Source of the DNA: Stenotrophomonas terrae
GTDB taxonomy: Bacteria > Pseudomonadota > Gammaproteobacteria > Xanthomonadales > Xanthomonadaceae
Assembly: GCF_001431465.1 (NCBI RefSeq)
Contig: NZ_LDJJ01000019.1
Location: 1-61,194, forward strand
Direction: 5' to 3'
Length of the DNA stretch: 61,194 nt
The position numbers were made by a program, and so were the translations under genes. Below the pieces are notes generated by a model. It ran no database searches. It worked only from the letters and a program-made list of their open reading frames with translations, and was not told the origin of the DNA. Positions 17,924 to 25,565 of this stretch are shown in pieces (within the stretch, counting starts at the first letter, position 1; the number at the start of each line of letters is the position of its first letter).

Positions 17924-19168
17924 ATGCCCCGAATTCTGGATGCCGACACTTTTTTCGACTACCTCGCACAAGGCCCGGAGATCTTCGCGCCCGGCTGCGC
18001 CGGCCATTCCCTGCTGTTCGAACACTGGCTGCGCAGCGGCGCTGAACGCTGCGCCGGCCTGCGCTTCACCGGCGTGCATATCCCCACGGTCAATACCTTC
18101 GACTTTGCCGGCCTGCACCCGCAGGCACGCCAGCGCACAATCTTCCTGAGCAGCGAGCTGCGCAATTCCTGGCTGGATGGCCGGGTCGACTATCTGCCGA
18201 TGACCTATACCGCCACCTGGCGCTGGTTGCGCGAAAACGTCGCCTTCGACACCGTGCTGGTGCAGGTGGCGCCGCCGGATGAGGACGGCAACTGCTCGCT
18301 GGGCATCGCCTGCGACTTCACCCCGGCCGCATGGCCGCGCGCCACCCGCATCCTGGCCCACATCAACCCGCGCATGCCGCGCACGCGCGGCCCATCGATC
18401 CCGCTGTCGCGGATCACCGCCGCCATCGAGCAGGACGCGCCGTTGCTGGACATCCCCGATCCGCCGGCCGATGCCGCCATGGAGGCAGTCGCCGCGCAGG
18501 TCGCCACGCTGGTGGAAGACGGCGCCACCCTGCAACTCGGCCTGGGCAGGCTGCAGTCGGCGGTGCTGCGCGCGGTGCGCGAGCGGCGCAACCTGCGCAT
18601 CCACAGCGGCATGGTCTCCGACGGCCTGCTTGGCCTGCTGGAATCAGGCGCACTGTCACCGGCGCCGGATGCGGTGGTGGCAGGCGTCGCACTGGGTACA
18701 CAGGCGCTGTATGACATTGCCCCGCGCAGCATCAGCTTCCGCGAGGTTGGGCATACCCACGACCACGGCGTACTAGGCGGTATTCCGCGCCTGACCGCCA
18801 TCAACAGCGCGCTGTCGGTGGATCTGCTGGGCCAGGTGAACGGCGAGTTCCTGTCTGGACGCCAACTGAGTGGCGTCGGCGGGCTGCCTGATTTCCTGCA
18901 AGGCGCTCGCCAATCGACCGCTGGTCGCGGCATCATTGCACTCCCTGCCAGTACCCCCAAGGGCGAAAGCAGGATCGTCCCGATGCTCCCCGCCGGTCCC
19001 GTAAGCCTTGCCCGCGTAGATGCCGACTGTATCGTCAGCGACTATGGTGTAGCTGATGTACGCCATCTCGATGTCCATGCAAGGGCCCAGGCCCTTATTG
19101 CCATCGCCGCACCCGAACACCGTGAAACCCTGCAGCGCAGCTGGCAGGAACTCTCGCTCAGACTTTGA
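17924..19168 (+). CDS. Acetyl-CoA hydrolase/transferase family (family I) CoA-transferase
   Basis: This protein of about 414 residues resembles 4-hydroxybutyrate/propionate CoA-transferases. The C-terminal active-site region reads LLGQVNGEFLSGRQLSGVGG followed by DFLQGA, with the catalytic glutamate in VNGEF. An N-terminal half with HIPTVNTFDF and VQVAPPDEDGNCSLG is also typical. I put the start at 17924 (MPRILDADTFF). An in-frame ATG at 17891 lies within the palindromic operator and is less likely. It is divergent from the MmgE/PrpD operon and followed 16 bases later by the GntR regulator. Confidence 0.87.
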   Translation: MPRILDADTFFDYLAQGPEIFAPGCAGHSLLFEHWLRSGAERCAGLRFTGVHIPTVNTFDFAGLHPQARQRTIFLSSELRNSWLDGRVDYLPMTYTATWRWLRENVAFDTVLVQVAPPDEDGNCSLGIACDFTPAAWPRATRILAHINPRMPRTRGPSIPLSRITAAIEQDAPLLDIPDPPADAAMEAVAAQVATLVEDGATLQLGLGRLQSAVLRAVRERRNLRIHSGMVSDGLLGLLESGALSPAPDAVVAGVALGTQALYDIAPRSISFREVGHTHDHGVLGGIPRLTAINSALSVDLLGQVNGEFLSGRQLSGVGGLPDFLQGARQSTAGRGIIALPASTPKGESRIVPMLPAGPVSLARVDADCIVSDYGVADVRHLDVHARAQALIAIAAPEHRETLQRSWQELSLRL

Positions 19169-19184
19169 ACAAGGATCTGTACAT

Positions 19185-19925
19185 ATGACTGGTACGCGAC
19201 GCAGCAAGCCCCGCTATGCCGAACTGGGCGATCTACTGCAGGCGGCAATTGAAAAGGGCGAGTACGCCGTTGGTACCCTGCTACCTACCGAGCTGGAACT
19301 GTGCGAACGCTTCAGCGTCAGCCGCCATACCGCGCGTGCGGCGCTGGCGCAGCTGATCAGTGCCGGCCTGGTACAGCGCCGGCCGGGCGCCGGCACGCGG
19401 GTGATCGCGCAGAGCGCGGCCATGCGTTACGAGCACGAGATCGACACCGTCGACCTGCTGATGCAGTACGGCAACAGCACCCGCCTGAAGGTGCTGGAAG
19501 CCGAGCGCAAACTGGCCGATGCAGCCATGGCGCAGCGCCTGGACATCCACGAGGGCAAGGAATACCTGCGCCTGCATTGCCTGCGCCTGGAAGAACAGAC
19601 CCGCGAGCCCATCGCCGTCACCGAGATGCTGATCCCGGTGCGCAGCGGCGTGCCGACCGACAAACTGCTGGAAGTGGCCGGCGCCGCCCGTGCCCTGGCC
19701 AAGTTCCTTGACCCGGCCAAGCTGTCGCGGGTGGAACAGGTATTCGATGCTGCCTCGTTCGAGGCCGCCGACGCCAAGCTGCTGGACATCAAGAAGACCG
19801 AGCCGGCAATGCGCGTGCAGCGCCGTTATCGCGATGCCAATGGTCGCCTGCTGTTGATCGCCATCAGCCTGCATCCGCCGGGCCGCTTCGCCTACTCGAT
19901 GGTGCTTTCGCGCAACCACCGCTGA
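19185..19925 (+). CDS. GntR-family (HutC/UTRA type) transcriptional regulator
   Basis: The 246-residue protein has an N-terminal winged helix (residues about 12-75, LPTELELCERFSVSRHTARAALAQLISAGLVQRRPGAGT) and a C-terminal ligand-sensing UTRA-like domain ending RFAYSMVLSRNHR. The ATG at 19185 is preceded by an AAGGA ribosome site at 19171. The upstream open frame lies inside the preceding gene. It is the obvious regulator of the flanking divergent catabolic cluster, probably through the twin palindromes at 17875-17895. The effector may be a pathway intermediate or its CoA ester. Confidence 0.9.
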   Translation: MTGTRRSKPRYAELGDLLQAAIEKGEYAVGTLLPTELELCERFSVSRHTARAALAQLISAGLVQRRPGAGTRVIAQSAAMRYEHEIDTVDLLMQYGNSTRLKVLEAERKLADAAMAQRLDIHEGKEYLRLHCLRLEEQTREPIAVTEMLIPVRSGVPTDKLLEVAGAARALAKFLDPAKLSRVEQVFDAASFEAADAKLLDIKKTEPAMRVQRRYRDANGRLLLIAISLHPPGRFAYSMVLSRNHR

Positions 19926-19955
19926 TCGAAGCCAAGCCCGCGCTTGAAGCACCTC

Positions 19956-19989
19956 AAACCCGATGCCGGCCTCGGCCATCGGGTTTTTT
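19956..19989 (+). terminator. Rho-independent terminator after the GntR gene
   Basis: The stem AAACCCGATG / CATCGGGTTT (GC-rich, with an inner CCGGCCTCGGC part) is followed directly by a run of Ts at 19984-19989, 30 bases after the GntR stop codon. This is a classic intrinsic terminator. Confidence 0.85.
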
Positions 19990-20009
19990 GTGCCCTCGCC
20001 GGCAATGAG

Positions 20010-20109
20010 GTAGCCCGGGTAAGCGCAGCGCACCCGGGGAGCCATGCATCTGCCGAAGTTTCAGCCTGCCCGCGAACCGCCCCGGGTGCGCTGCGCTTAC
20101 CCGGGCTAC
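20010..20109. repeat. 100-bp element with perfect 30-bp inverted ends
   Basis: The 30-base sequence at 20010-20039 (beginning GTAGCCCGGGTAAGCGCAGC) is repeated exactly in inverse orientation at 20080-20109, with 40 bases between. A close single copy of the right arm lies at 53861-53890. It could fold into a long hairpin. No open frame is supported here. The rest of the gap to 20291 shows no other feature beyond the H-NS-like gene's upstream region. Confidence 0.8.
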
Positions 20110-20291
20110 GGCACTTGGCCTGGGATGGCACCGGAAGAAGCCAGCCCTGCCCTTGCCTGTCTGCAGGGCAGCCACCCACCCCGGCCAGGGGCACGCGCAC
20201 TTCCGGCCAGAGCGCCAAAGGCAGCTGTGCTGGTGTCAAAAGCTGCCAACAATGGCTTGACACCCCTGCGGCAAGAACTGACGCTAGCGCC

Positions 20292-20708
20292 ATGAGTATC
20301 GATCTGAACACCCTTGACCTCCGGGAGCTGAACACTCTCATCCGCGCCGCACAGGACAGGCACAAAGCGCTCACCCAACGTCAACCTGCCGAAAAAGTCA
20401 GGCGCAAGCTGACCGCGCTGGCCAAGCAGACCGGTTATACAATCGAAGAGCTGTTCGGTCCGGCCGCAGACACCGCAGCGCTGAAGAGCAAGCCGGCCCG
20501 CCGCAAGGGCCCGAAGATCAAGCCGAAATACCGTGACCCCGAGAACCGCTGGAACACCTGGACCGGCCGCGGCAAGATGCCGCTCTGGCTGGCCTCCAAG
20601 ATCCGCTTCGGGCAGACCCCGACCGACTTCCTGATCCCCGGCGTGGCAAAGCTGACACCCAAGGAAAAGGTATTGACCGGCAAGCGCAAGCTGTTCAAGC
20701 AGAGCTGA
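20292..20708 (+). CDS. H-NS family nucleoid-associated protein
   Basis: The 138-residue protein has an N-terminal coiled-coil-like region (LNTLDLRELNTLIRAAQDRHKAL...) for oligomerisation and a C-terminal DNA-binding motif KYRDPENRWNTWTGRGKMPLWL. This motif is diagnostic for H-NS, where it inserts into the AT-rich minor groove. Such proteins silence horizontally acquired AT-rich DNA, which is of interest given the AT-rich island at 32.6-35.5 kb. The start at 20292 gives the family's N-terminus; the frame open further upstream covers the hairpin element and is not coding. Confidence 0.9.
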   Translation: MSIDLNTLDLRELNTLIRAAQDRHKALTQRQPAEKVRRKLTALAKQTGYTIEELFGPAADTAALKSKPARRKGPKIKPKYRDPENRWNTWTGRGKMPLWLASKIRFGQTPTDFLIPGVAKLTPKEKVLTGKRKLFKQS

Positions 20709-20739
20709 GTGCAGTTGCGGGCAGGACAACCCTCGCTCC

Positions 20740-21480
20740 ACCCGCTCTTGCTCCCTCCCTTTGCCGCAGGCAAGGGGAGGGCTGGGAAGGGGGTGCCGTT
20801 CGCGGTGATCTTTAGCTGATGCACTACCAGCTTCGCGGTTTACACCGCTCCCACAACCATCCGCCCCGGCTTTTGTAGGAGCGGCGTCAGCCGCGAAGCC
20901 CAAGACAGCAGAACAACGGCACGGCAGGATTACCGCTGCTGCCATTCCGCCAGCTTCGCGGTTTACACCGCTCCCACATCCATCCAGACCGGCATTTGTG
21001 GGAGCGGCATCAGCCGCGAAGCCGGTGAACCAACAGCCGCCTCGCGCCATATCGCGCAACAGTTCAATTGCTGTCGGCTTCGCGGTTTACACCGCTCCTA
21101 CAACCATCCGCCCCGGCATTTGTGGGAGCGGCATCAGCCGCGAAGCTGGGGAGCCAACAGCCGACTCGCGCCATATCGCGCAACAGTTCAATTACTGTCG
21201 GCTTCGCTGTTTACACCGCTCCTACAACCATCCGCCCCGGCATTTGTGGGAGCGGCATCAGCCGCGAAGCTGGGGAGCCAACAGCCGACTCGCGCCATAT
21301 CGCGCAACAGTTCAATTGCTGTCGGCTTCGCTGTTTAGACCGCTCCTACAACCGTCCGCTTCGGCTTTTGTAGGAGCGGCGTCAGCCGCGAAGCTGGGGA
21401 ACCAACAGCTGCCTTGCGCCAAGCGGCGCTATCGTTCAATTGCTGTCAGCTTCGCGGCTGACGCCGCTCCCACACCGCAT
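20740..21480. repeat. Tandem array of REP pairs, unit 124 bp
   Basis: This gap holds a palindromic CCCTCCC element followed by REP pairs. From 20997 a 124-base unit starts at 20997, 21121, 21245 and 21369. Each unit has a forward REP (GGGAGCGGCATCAGCCGCGAAGC), about 45 bases of spacer and an inverted REP (GCTTCG...CCGCTCC). The middle units are nearly identical; the last is more diverged. The array runs into the 3' end of the adjacent MocR gene. Conserved spacers exclude a CRISPR. Confidence 0.88.
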
Positions 21481-22837
21481 CAGCATCGCTGGTTGAATCT
21501 GCTGCATTCACCAGTTGATTGATGCGGCGCAGGGCGCTGTGCAGCTGGCGCCGGTTGCTGGCCTGCCCCAGCGAAAGACGAAAGCCACGGCTACGCTGCG
21601 CGCCGTCCGGCCGGAACGACGACGAAGGCGATATCGCCAGGCCCTGCAGCTGTGCCGCACGCACGAAGCCGGCATCCGTCCATGGCTCGGGCACCGTGCA
21701 CCAGGCATGCAGGCCAGCGGCCTGCACATTCAGCGCAGGCACCAGCAGGTGCGCTGCCAAAGCGCTACGCTCGCGCGCTTCTTCCAGCACCTGCCCCAAC
21801 AAGGCGGTCGCAGAACCATCCAGCAACAACTGGCTGACCATTGCCATCACCAATGGGTGCCCCATCAAACAGATCGAACGCAAGGCAAGCGCAAGCCCTT
21901 CTGCATGACGAACGGAAGGACAACGCACGAAAGCAGTACGCAAGCCGGGACTGATCGCCTTGGACAAGGTTGATACGTAATACACCTGCGCCGGTGCAAG
22001 CGCGGCGATCGGTGTTGGCGCATGCACATCGTGATGCCAATACGGATCGTCTTCGATGGCGAGCAGATCCAGCTGCTGCAGCACCCGTGCCAACTCAACC
22101 CGACGCTGCAGCGGAATCGTCAAGCCGGTCGGATTGTTGCAGGTGGGGTTGAAGTACACCACGCGTGCGCCGCTCTGCCGGGAAGCGCGCTCGAGCGCGT
22201 CCGGGCACATTCCGTCGGCATCGCCAGCAACCGGCAGCAAGCGTCGGCCCAATGATCTGGCGGCCTGCAGCAGGCCGGGATAGACAAGGTGGTCGCACAG
22301 AATCACTTCGCCTTCCTGGGTCTGGCTGATCAGGATCGACGCCAAGGCCGACTGCGCGCCTTCAGCAAGTACCAAACCCGCATCGGCAACATCGCCCAGC
22401 ATCGGCTGCAACCAGCTGATCGCCGCATGTCTGTCGGTCGGGCTGCCGCCGGCCAGGTGATACGTCATCAGGTTGGGGGCATTGCTGCGTGCAAGCACCG
22501 CAGCCGCGCCACGTCGCAGCGCATCGTTCAAAGCGGTCGCGTCCGGTACCGGCGGCACGTTCATGCTCAGGTCCACCGGCTGGCCGAAGGCGGCTTTCGG
22601 CGGCGCGATGAAACTGCCTTGCGGACCACGCGCTTCAATCAAACCACGTCGACGTGCTTCATCGAACGCACGCGTCACCGTGGTCAGATCGATGCCGAGC
22701 TGCTTGGCCAATGCACGTTGCGATGGCAGGCGATGGCCAGGCACCAGCTCGCCGGTGTTCACGCTACGCTCGATGCTGTTGACGATGCGCAGGTAGATCG
22801 GGCCGTTGCTGAGCAGCGCGCTGTCCATCCAGGTCAT
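21446..22837 (-). CDS. MocR/PdxR-type GntR regulator with aminotransferase domain (1)
   Basis: This protein of about 463 residues has an N-terminal GntR winged helix (SNGPIYLRIVNSIERSVNTGELVPGHRLPSQRALAKQLG) and a fold-type I aminotransferase-like domain with NPTCNNPTGLTIP and the PLP-lysine region YYVSTLSKAISPGLR. Such proteins use PLP or an amino acid as effector. The last 13 or so codons lie inside a REP element of the adjacent array, so the C-terminus (DADAVWERRQPRS) was probably supplied by a REP insertion. The start is taken at 22837; ATG 22852 is also possible. Confidence 0.88.
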   Translation of the reverse strand: MTWMDSALLSNGPIYLRIVNSIERSVNTGELVPGHRLPSQRALAKQLGIDLTTVTRAFDEARRRGLIEARGPQGSFIAPPKAAFGQPVDLSMNVPPVPDATALNDALRRGAAAVLARSNAPNLMTYHLAGGSPTDRHAAISWLQPMLGDVADAGLVLAEGAQSALASILISQTQEGEVILCDHLVYPGLLQAARSLGRRLLPVAGDADGMCPDALERASRQSGARVVYFNPTCNNPTGLTIPLQRRVELARVLQQLDLLAIEDDPYWHHDVHAPTPIAALAPAQVYYVSTLSKAISPGLRTAFVRCPSVRHAEGLALALRSICLMGHPLVMAMVSQLLLDGSATALLGQVLEEARERSALAAHLLVPALNVQAAGLHAWCTVPEPWTDAGFVRAAQLQGLAISPSSSFRPDGAQRSRGFRLSLGQASNRRQLHSALRRINQLVNAADSTSDADAVWERRQPRS

Positions 22838-22851
22838 CGCGAAACCCCGCA

Positions 22852-22883
22852 TTTACCGGTAAAAACTGCGACAACCTGTCGCA
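22852..22883. promoter_or_regulatory. Two dyads upstream of MocR gene 1
   Basis: The perfect 12-base palindrome TTTACCGGTAAA (22852-22863) and the inverted repeat TGCGACA-ACC-TGTCGCA (22867-22883) lie immediately before the MocR coding sequence. They are candidates for regulator binding or an overlapping promoter. The TTTACCGGTAAA dyad overlaps the upstream ATG at 22852, which favours the start at 22837. Confidence 0.4.
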
Positions 22884-23035
22884 CCATGTATGGACGATGT
22901 AGCCCCGTATTGTTTACATCAGCGGCGGGTGCCTGCTCACAACCATCGGTCGGTTGGAGTGGGTGCCCGCTGTTTTTTGTGCGCGGACAAAACGTCCACG
23001 CACGCTGGGGTGCACGCAGGTTCATCAAGCCGGCT

Positions 23036-23641
23036 TCAAGGTTTGCTTTGCCAGGGGCAGTAACAGCCCACCGCCAACAAGCCGCGCGGCCGTACCGTCT
23101 GTCCATCGACGAGTTTGTCGAGGATGGGCTCTACAAAACTATTGGCCGAATTGCAGACCATGCCGATGCTATATGGGCCGGCGTAGGCCAGATGCCCTTG
23201 TCGATCCCAGATCACAACCGCAGGGCTGGCCGGGATATGTTCGGCACCTTCGATCGTCGGCAGTTCTTTCAAACGACCACGCAGATATTCGGGCAGCTCA
23301 CCTGTGGTGCCCGGACGGCGCACCGCATAGAAATCGATGTTGGCGCGGCGGTACATACTGATCAGGTAGCTCAGATGCGCGCCGGTTTCGCGGTTGCAGA
23401 CCTTGCAGGCCGGGTCCCAGAAATGCACGACGCGGATGCGTCCATTCGCACCAGCCAGTTCCGGCGGCAGCTTGAGTTGGGTGTCGTCGAAGACGATGGC
23501 CTGCTCTGCGAACGTGGCCTGCTCGCTGAGGCCGAAGTACTGCCACAGCGCGATCGCAATACCGGCCATCAGCACACAGCCGGCTGCAATCCACAGCCGC
23601 ATCCCGCGCCTGCGCGGCGATGCGCCGTTGTGCGGGCTCAC
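23036..23641 (-). CDS. Membrane-anchored thioredoxin-like protein (DUF6436-like)
   Basis: The 201-residue protein has an N-terminal membrane anchor (MRLWIAAGCVLMAGIAIALWQYF) and a thioredoxin-fold domain with a redox motif CKVC (VVHFWDPACKVCNRETG). It should act in the periplasm or at the membrane. I take a GTG start at 23641, which overlaps the upstream gene's stop as GTGA; an internal ATG at 23602 is possible. It resembles DUF6436-type proteins, but no function is established that I know of. Confidence 0.75.
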   Translation of the reverse strand: MSPHNGASPRRRGMRLWIAAGCVLMAGIAIALWQYFGLSEQATFAEQAIVFDDTQLKLPPELAGANGRIRVVHFWDPACKVCNRETGAHLSYLISMYRRANIDFYAVRRPGTTGELPEYLRGRLKELPTIEGAEHIPASPAVVIWDRQGHLAYAGPYSIGMVCNSANSFVEPILDKLVDGQTVRPRGLLAVGCYCPWQSKP

Positions 23642-23922
23642 GAGGCGGCGTCCGCGCCGAACTTGTGCTCGTACTGTTCCAGCATCTCGGCGCAGGAATC
23701 GGCCTGGGCTCGGCGGTAGATCTCGGTACGCTCCGGCGCGCGGCTGCGCTGCAGGCACTGCTCGATGGCCGCGCGCTCACTGGCCTGCACATCGGCGGTC
23801 TGCGGCCGCGAGCAGACATAGACCAGCGACGCCAGCGCCAGCACCACGAAGCCGGCACAGCCCAGCATCACCAGATGAAACTTCAGCTTGTCCCGACGCA
23901 CAGCAGCTACCCGCATATCCAT
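23638..23922 (-). CDS. Small single-span membrane protein, unknown
   Basis: This protein of about 94 residues has one membrane span (FHLVMLGCAGFVVLALASLVYVC) followed by a charged, Cys-containing tail (ERAAIEQCLQRSRAPERTEIYRRAQADSCAEMLEQYEHKF). I do not recognise the family. The two tail cysteines could be substrates of, or partners for, the thioredoxin-like protein encoded by the overlapping next gene; that is inference. The start is uncertain (23943, 23922 or 23916). The proposed MocR operator covers this region. Confidence 0.65.
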   Translation of the reverse strand: MDMRVAAVRRDKLKFHLVMLGCAGFVVLALASLVYVCSRPQTADVQASERAAIEQCLQRSRAPERTEIYRRAQADSCAEMLEQYEHKFGADAAS

Positions 23923-23958
23923 ACAAGATATGCAATGTATCACTTTTGTATGGATATG
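23914..23958. promoter_or_regulatory. 13-bp inverted repeat, candidate MocR operator
   Basis: The perfect inverted repeat CATATCCATACAA (23914-23926) and TTGTATGGATATG (23946-23958) lies over the start region of the small membrane protein gene. The core CCATACAA/TTGTATGG also occurs in front of the MocR gene at 25419-25443. The shared core and an internal ATGTATC in both suggest binding by that MocR protein. Confidence 0.6.
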
Positions 23959-23970
23959 ACCGGAGCGCGG

Positions 23971-25383
23971 CTAAACGATGGCTTGCGTCCGCGTCTCAGG
24001 CGCTGCCGAGATAACCTCGGTCAGCTTGGTCAACGCCGCCGCCAGGCTGTGCTGGTCCACCGCCCCGCCCAGGGACAGGCGGATAGCGTTGCCGGCCTGC
24101 TCCTCGATGCTGAAAGCCTCCGAGCTGGCAATGCCCAGGCCCTGCGCCTGCGCGGCCTGGATCAGCCGGTACTGGTCGAGCCGCGGCGGCAGCGGCAGCC
24201 ACACATGCAGGCCGGACGAGTGCGCCTGATAGGGCTTGGGCAGGATACGCGCGGCGATCTGCTGGCGCTGGCGCAGCTCCTGCTGGAAGCGGCGCACCAT
24301 CTCATCGGCCTGGCCGCTGCGGATCCAGTGCGAGGCCACCGCCACCATCGATTGGGTGGGCATCAGCGCGATCGAGCGCAAGGCGTCCAGCAAGGGCTCC
24401 ATCGGCTCGCCCGGCGGCACCACCAGGTAGGCGGTGCGCAGGCCCGGCGCCAGGCACTTGGAAAGGGTGGAAACGTAGTAAACCGGGGCGTCCGGGTGGC
24501 TATCCACCGCCAGCGGCGCGGCCGCATCGGCGGCCAGCAACCAGTACGGATCGTCCTCAACCACCGCCACGCCGTGGCGGCGGGCAATGGCCAGAATGGC
24601 GCCGCGACGGGCCTGCGACATGGTCGCGGTGGTCGGGTTCTGGATGGTCGGGATCAGGTAGATCAGGCTGAGCTTGCGCTGCTGGCAGGCCGCTTCCAGC
24701 GCGTCCGGAAGCATGCCCTCGGCGTCCATGGCGATGGGGACGATGCCCCGCTGCAGCACGCGCGCGGCGGCCAGCAGGCCCGGATAGGTGAGCTGTTCGG
24801 CGGCAATCAGGTCGCCGGGCTGGGTCTTGGCCAGCACGATGGCGCACAGCGCGGCCTGCGCGCCGGGGCAGATCACCACCCGCTCGGCGGAGACGTTGCC
24901 GAGGATCGGCGCCAGCCATTGCACGGCGGCGGCGCGGTCATCGCGGGAGCCGGCGCCGACGTGGTAACTCATCAACTCGCCCTGCCCCAGCTGCTGGCTG
25001 AGCTGCTGGAAACCGCGCTCCATGCTCTGCGCGAACGGGCTGCTGCCCAGCAGCGGCGGGATGTTCATGCTCAGGTCCACCGAGGTGGCGCTGTTGCCGG
25101 CCGACATGGCGATGAAGGTGCCGCCGGCGCCCTGTGCATCGAGCAGATCGGACTGGCGCAGCTCGGCATAGGCGCGGGTGACGGTGGTCAGGTCCACGCC
25201 CATCAGCTGGGCCAGATCGCGTTGCGGCGGCAGGCGGTCGCCGGGTTGCAGCACGCCATCGTCCACGGCATCGCGTACCTGCTGGGCAATCTGCAGGTAG
25301 AGCGGACCGGTGCCCTCGGCGAAGGGACGGACCCAGGTCCGGTTGGGTTTTTTCAGGCGTCGGCCTGCGGCTGGCTGCGGCAT
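23971..25383 (-). CDS. MocR/PdxR-type GntR regulator with aminotransferase domain (2)
   Basis: The 470-residue protein has an N-terminal winged helix (GPLYLQIAQQVRDAVDDGVLQPGDRLPPQRDLAQLMG) and an aminotransferase-like domain with IPTIQNPTTATMS and the PLP-lysine region YYVSTLSKCLAPGLRTAY. It resembles MocR 1 in order and motifs but is clearly not a recent duplicate. The ATG at 25383 gives the expected N-terminus; the longer frame to 25476 covers the promoter. The CCATACAA dyad upstream suggests autoregulation. It is divergent from cyoA, so it could also affect the oxidase operon. Confidence 0.88.
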   Translation of the reverse strand: MPQPAAGRRLKKPNRTWVRPFAEGTGPLYLQIAQQVRDAVDDGVLQPGDRLPPQRDLAQLMGVDLTTVTRAYAELRQSDLLDAQGAGGTFIAMSAGNSATSVDLSMNIPPLLGSSPFAQSMERGFQQLSQQLGQGELMSYHVGAGSRDDRAAAVQWLAPILGNVSAERVVICPGAQAALCAIVLAKTQPGDLIAAEQLTYPGLLAAARVLQRGIVPIAMDAEGMLPDALEAACQQRKLSLIYLIPTIQNPTTATMSQARRGAILAIARRHGVAVVEDDPYWLLAADAAAPLAVDSHPDAPVYYVSTLSKCLAPGLRTAYLVVPPGEPMEPLLDALRSIALMPTQSMVAVASHWIRSGQADEMVRRFQQELRQRQQIAARILPKPYQAHSSGLHVWLPLPPRLDQYRLIQAAQAQGLGIASSEAFSIEEQAGNAIRLSLGGAVDQHSLAAALTKLTEVISAAPETRTQAIV

Positions 25384-25418
25384 CGGGTAAACCTTCCCTG
25401 CGTTGTACGTGCACCAAC

Positions 25419-25443
25419 CCATACAATGATGTATCTTGTATGG
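25419..25443. promoter_or_regulatory. CCATACAA dyad in the MocR2/cyoA divergent promoter
   Basis: The inverted repeat CCATACAA (25419-25426) / TTGTATGG (25436-25443), with 9 bases between, matches the core of the dyad at 23914-23958. It lies 36 bases upstream of the MocR2 start and 122 bases upstream of cyoA. It is a candidate MocR operator for autoregulation and possibly control of cyoABCD. Confidence 0.6.
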
Positions 25444-25565
25444 ACTTGACTGGATCGGCAATCCTTTTGTAGGCACCGCCGTACGGACAGTGTAGCCGCT
25501 CCCGGCCTATGCGCCGGGCAGAGGCGGTCCCCGCTCAAGAGCTCCTTCAACAGGGTCGACCTTCA

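Noticed and set aside
20997..21480. CRISPR array
   Set aside because: The repeats are long inverted REP pairs and the spacers between them are conserved, not unique.
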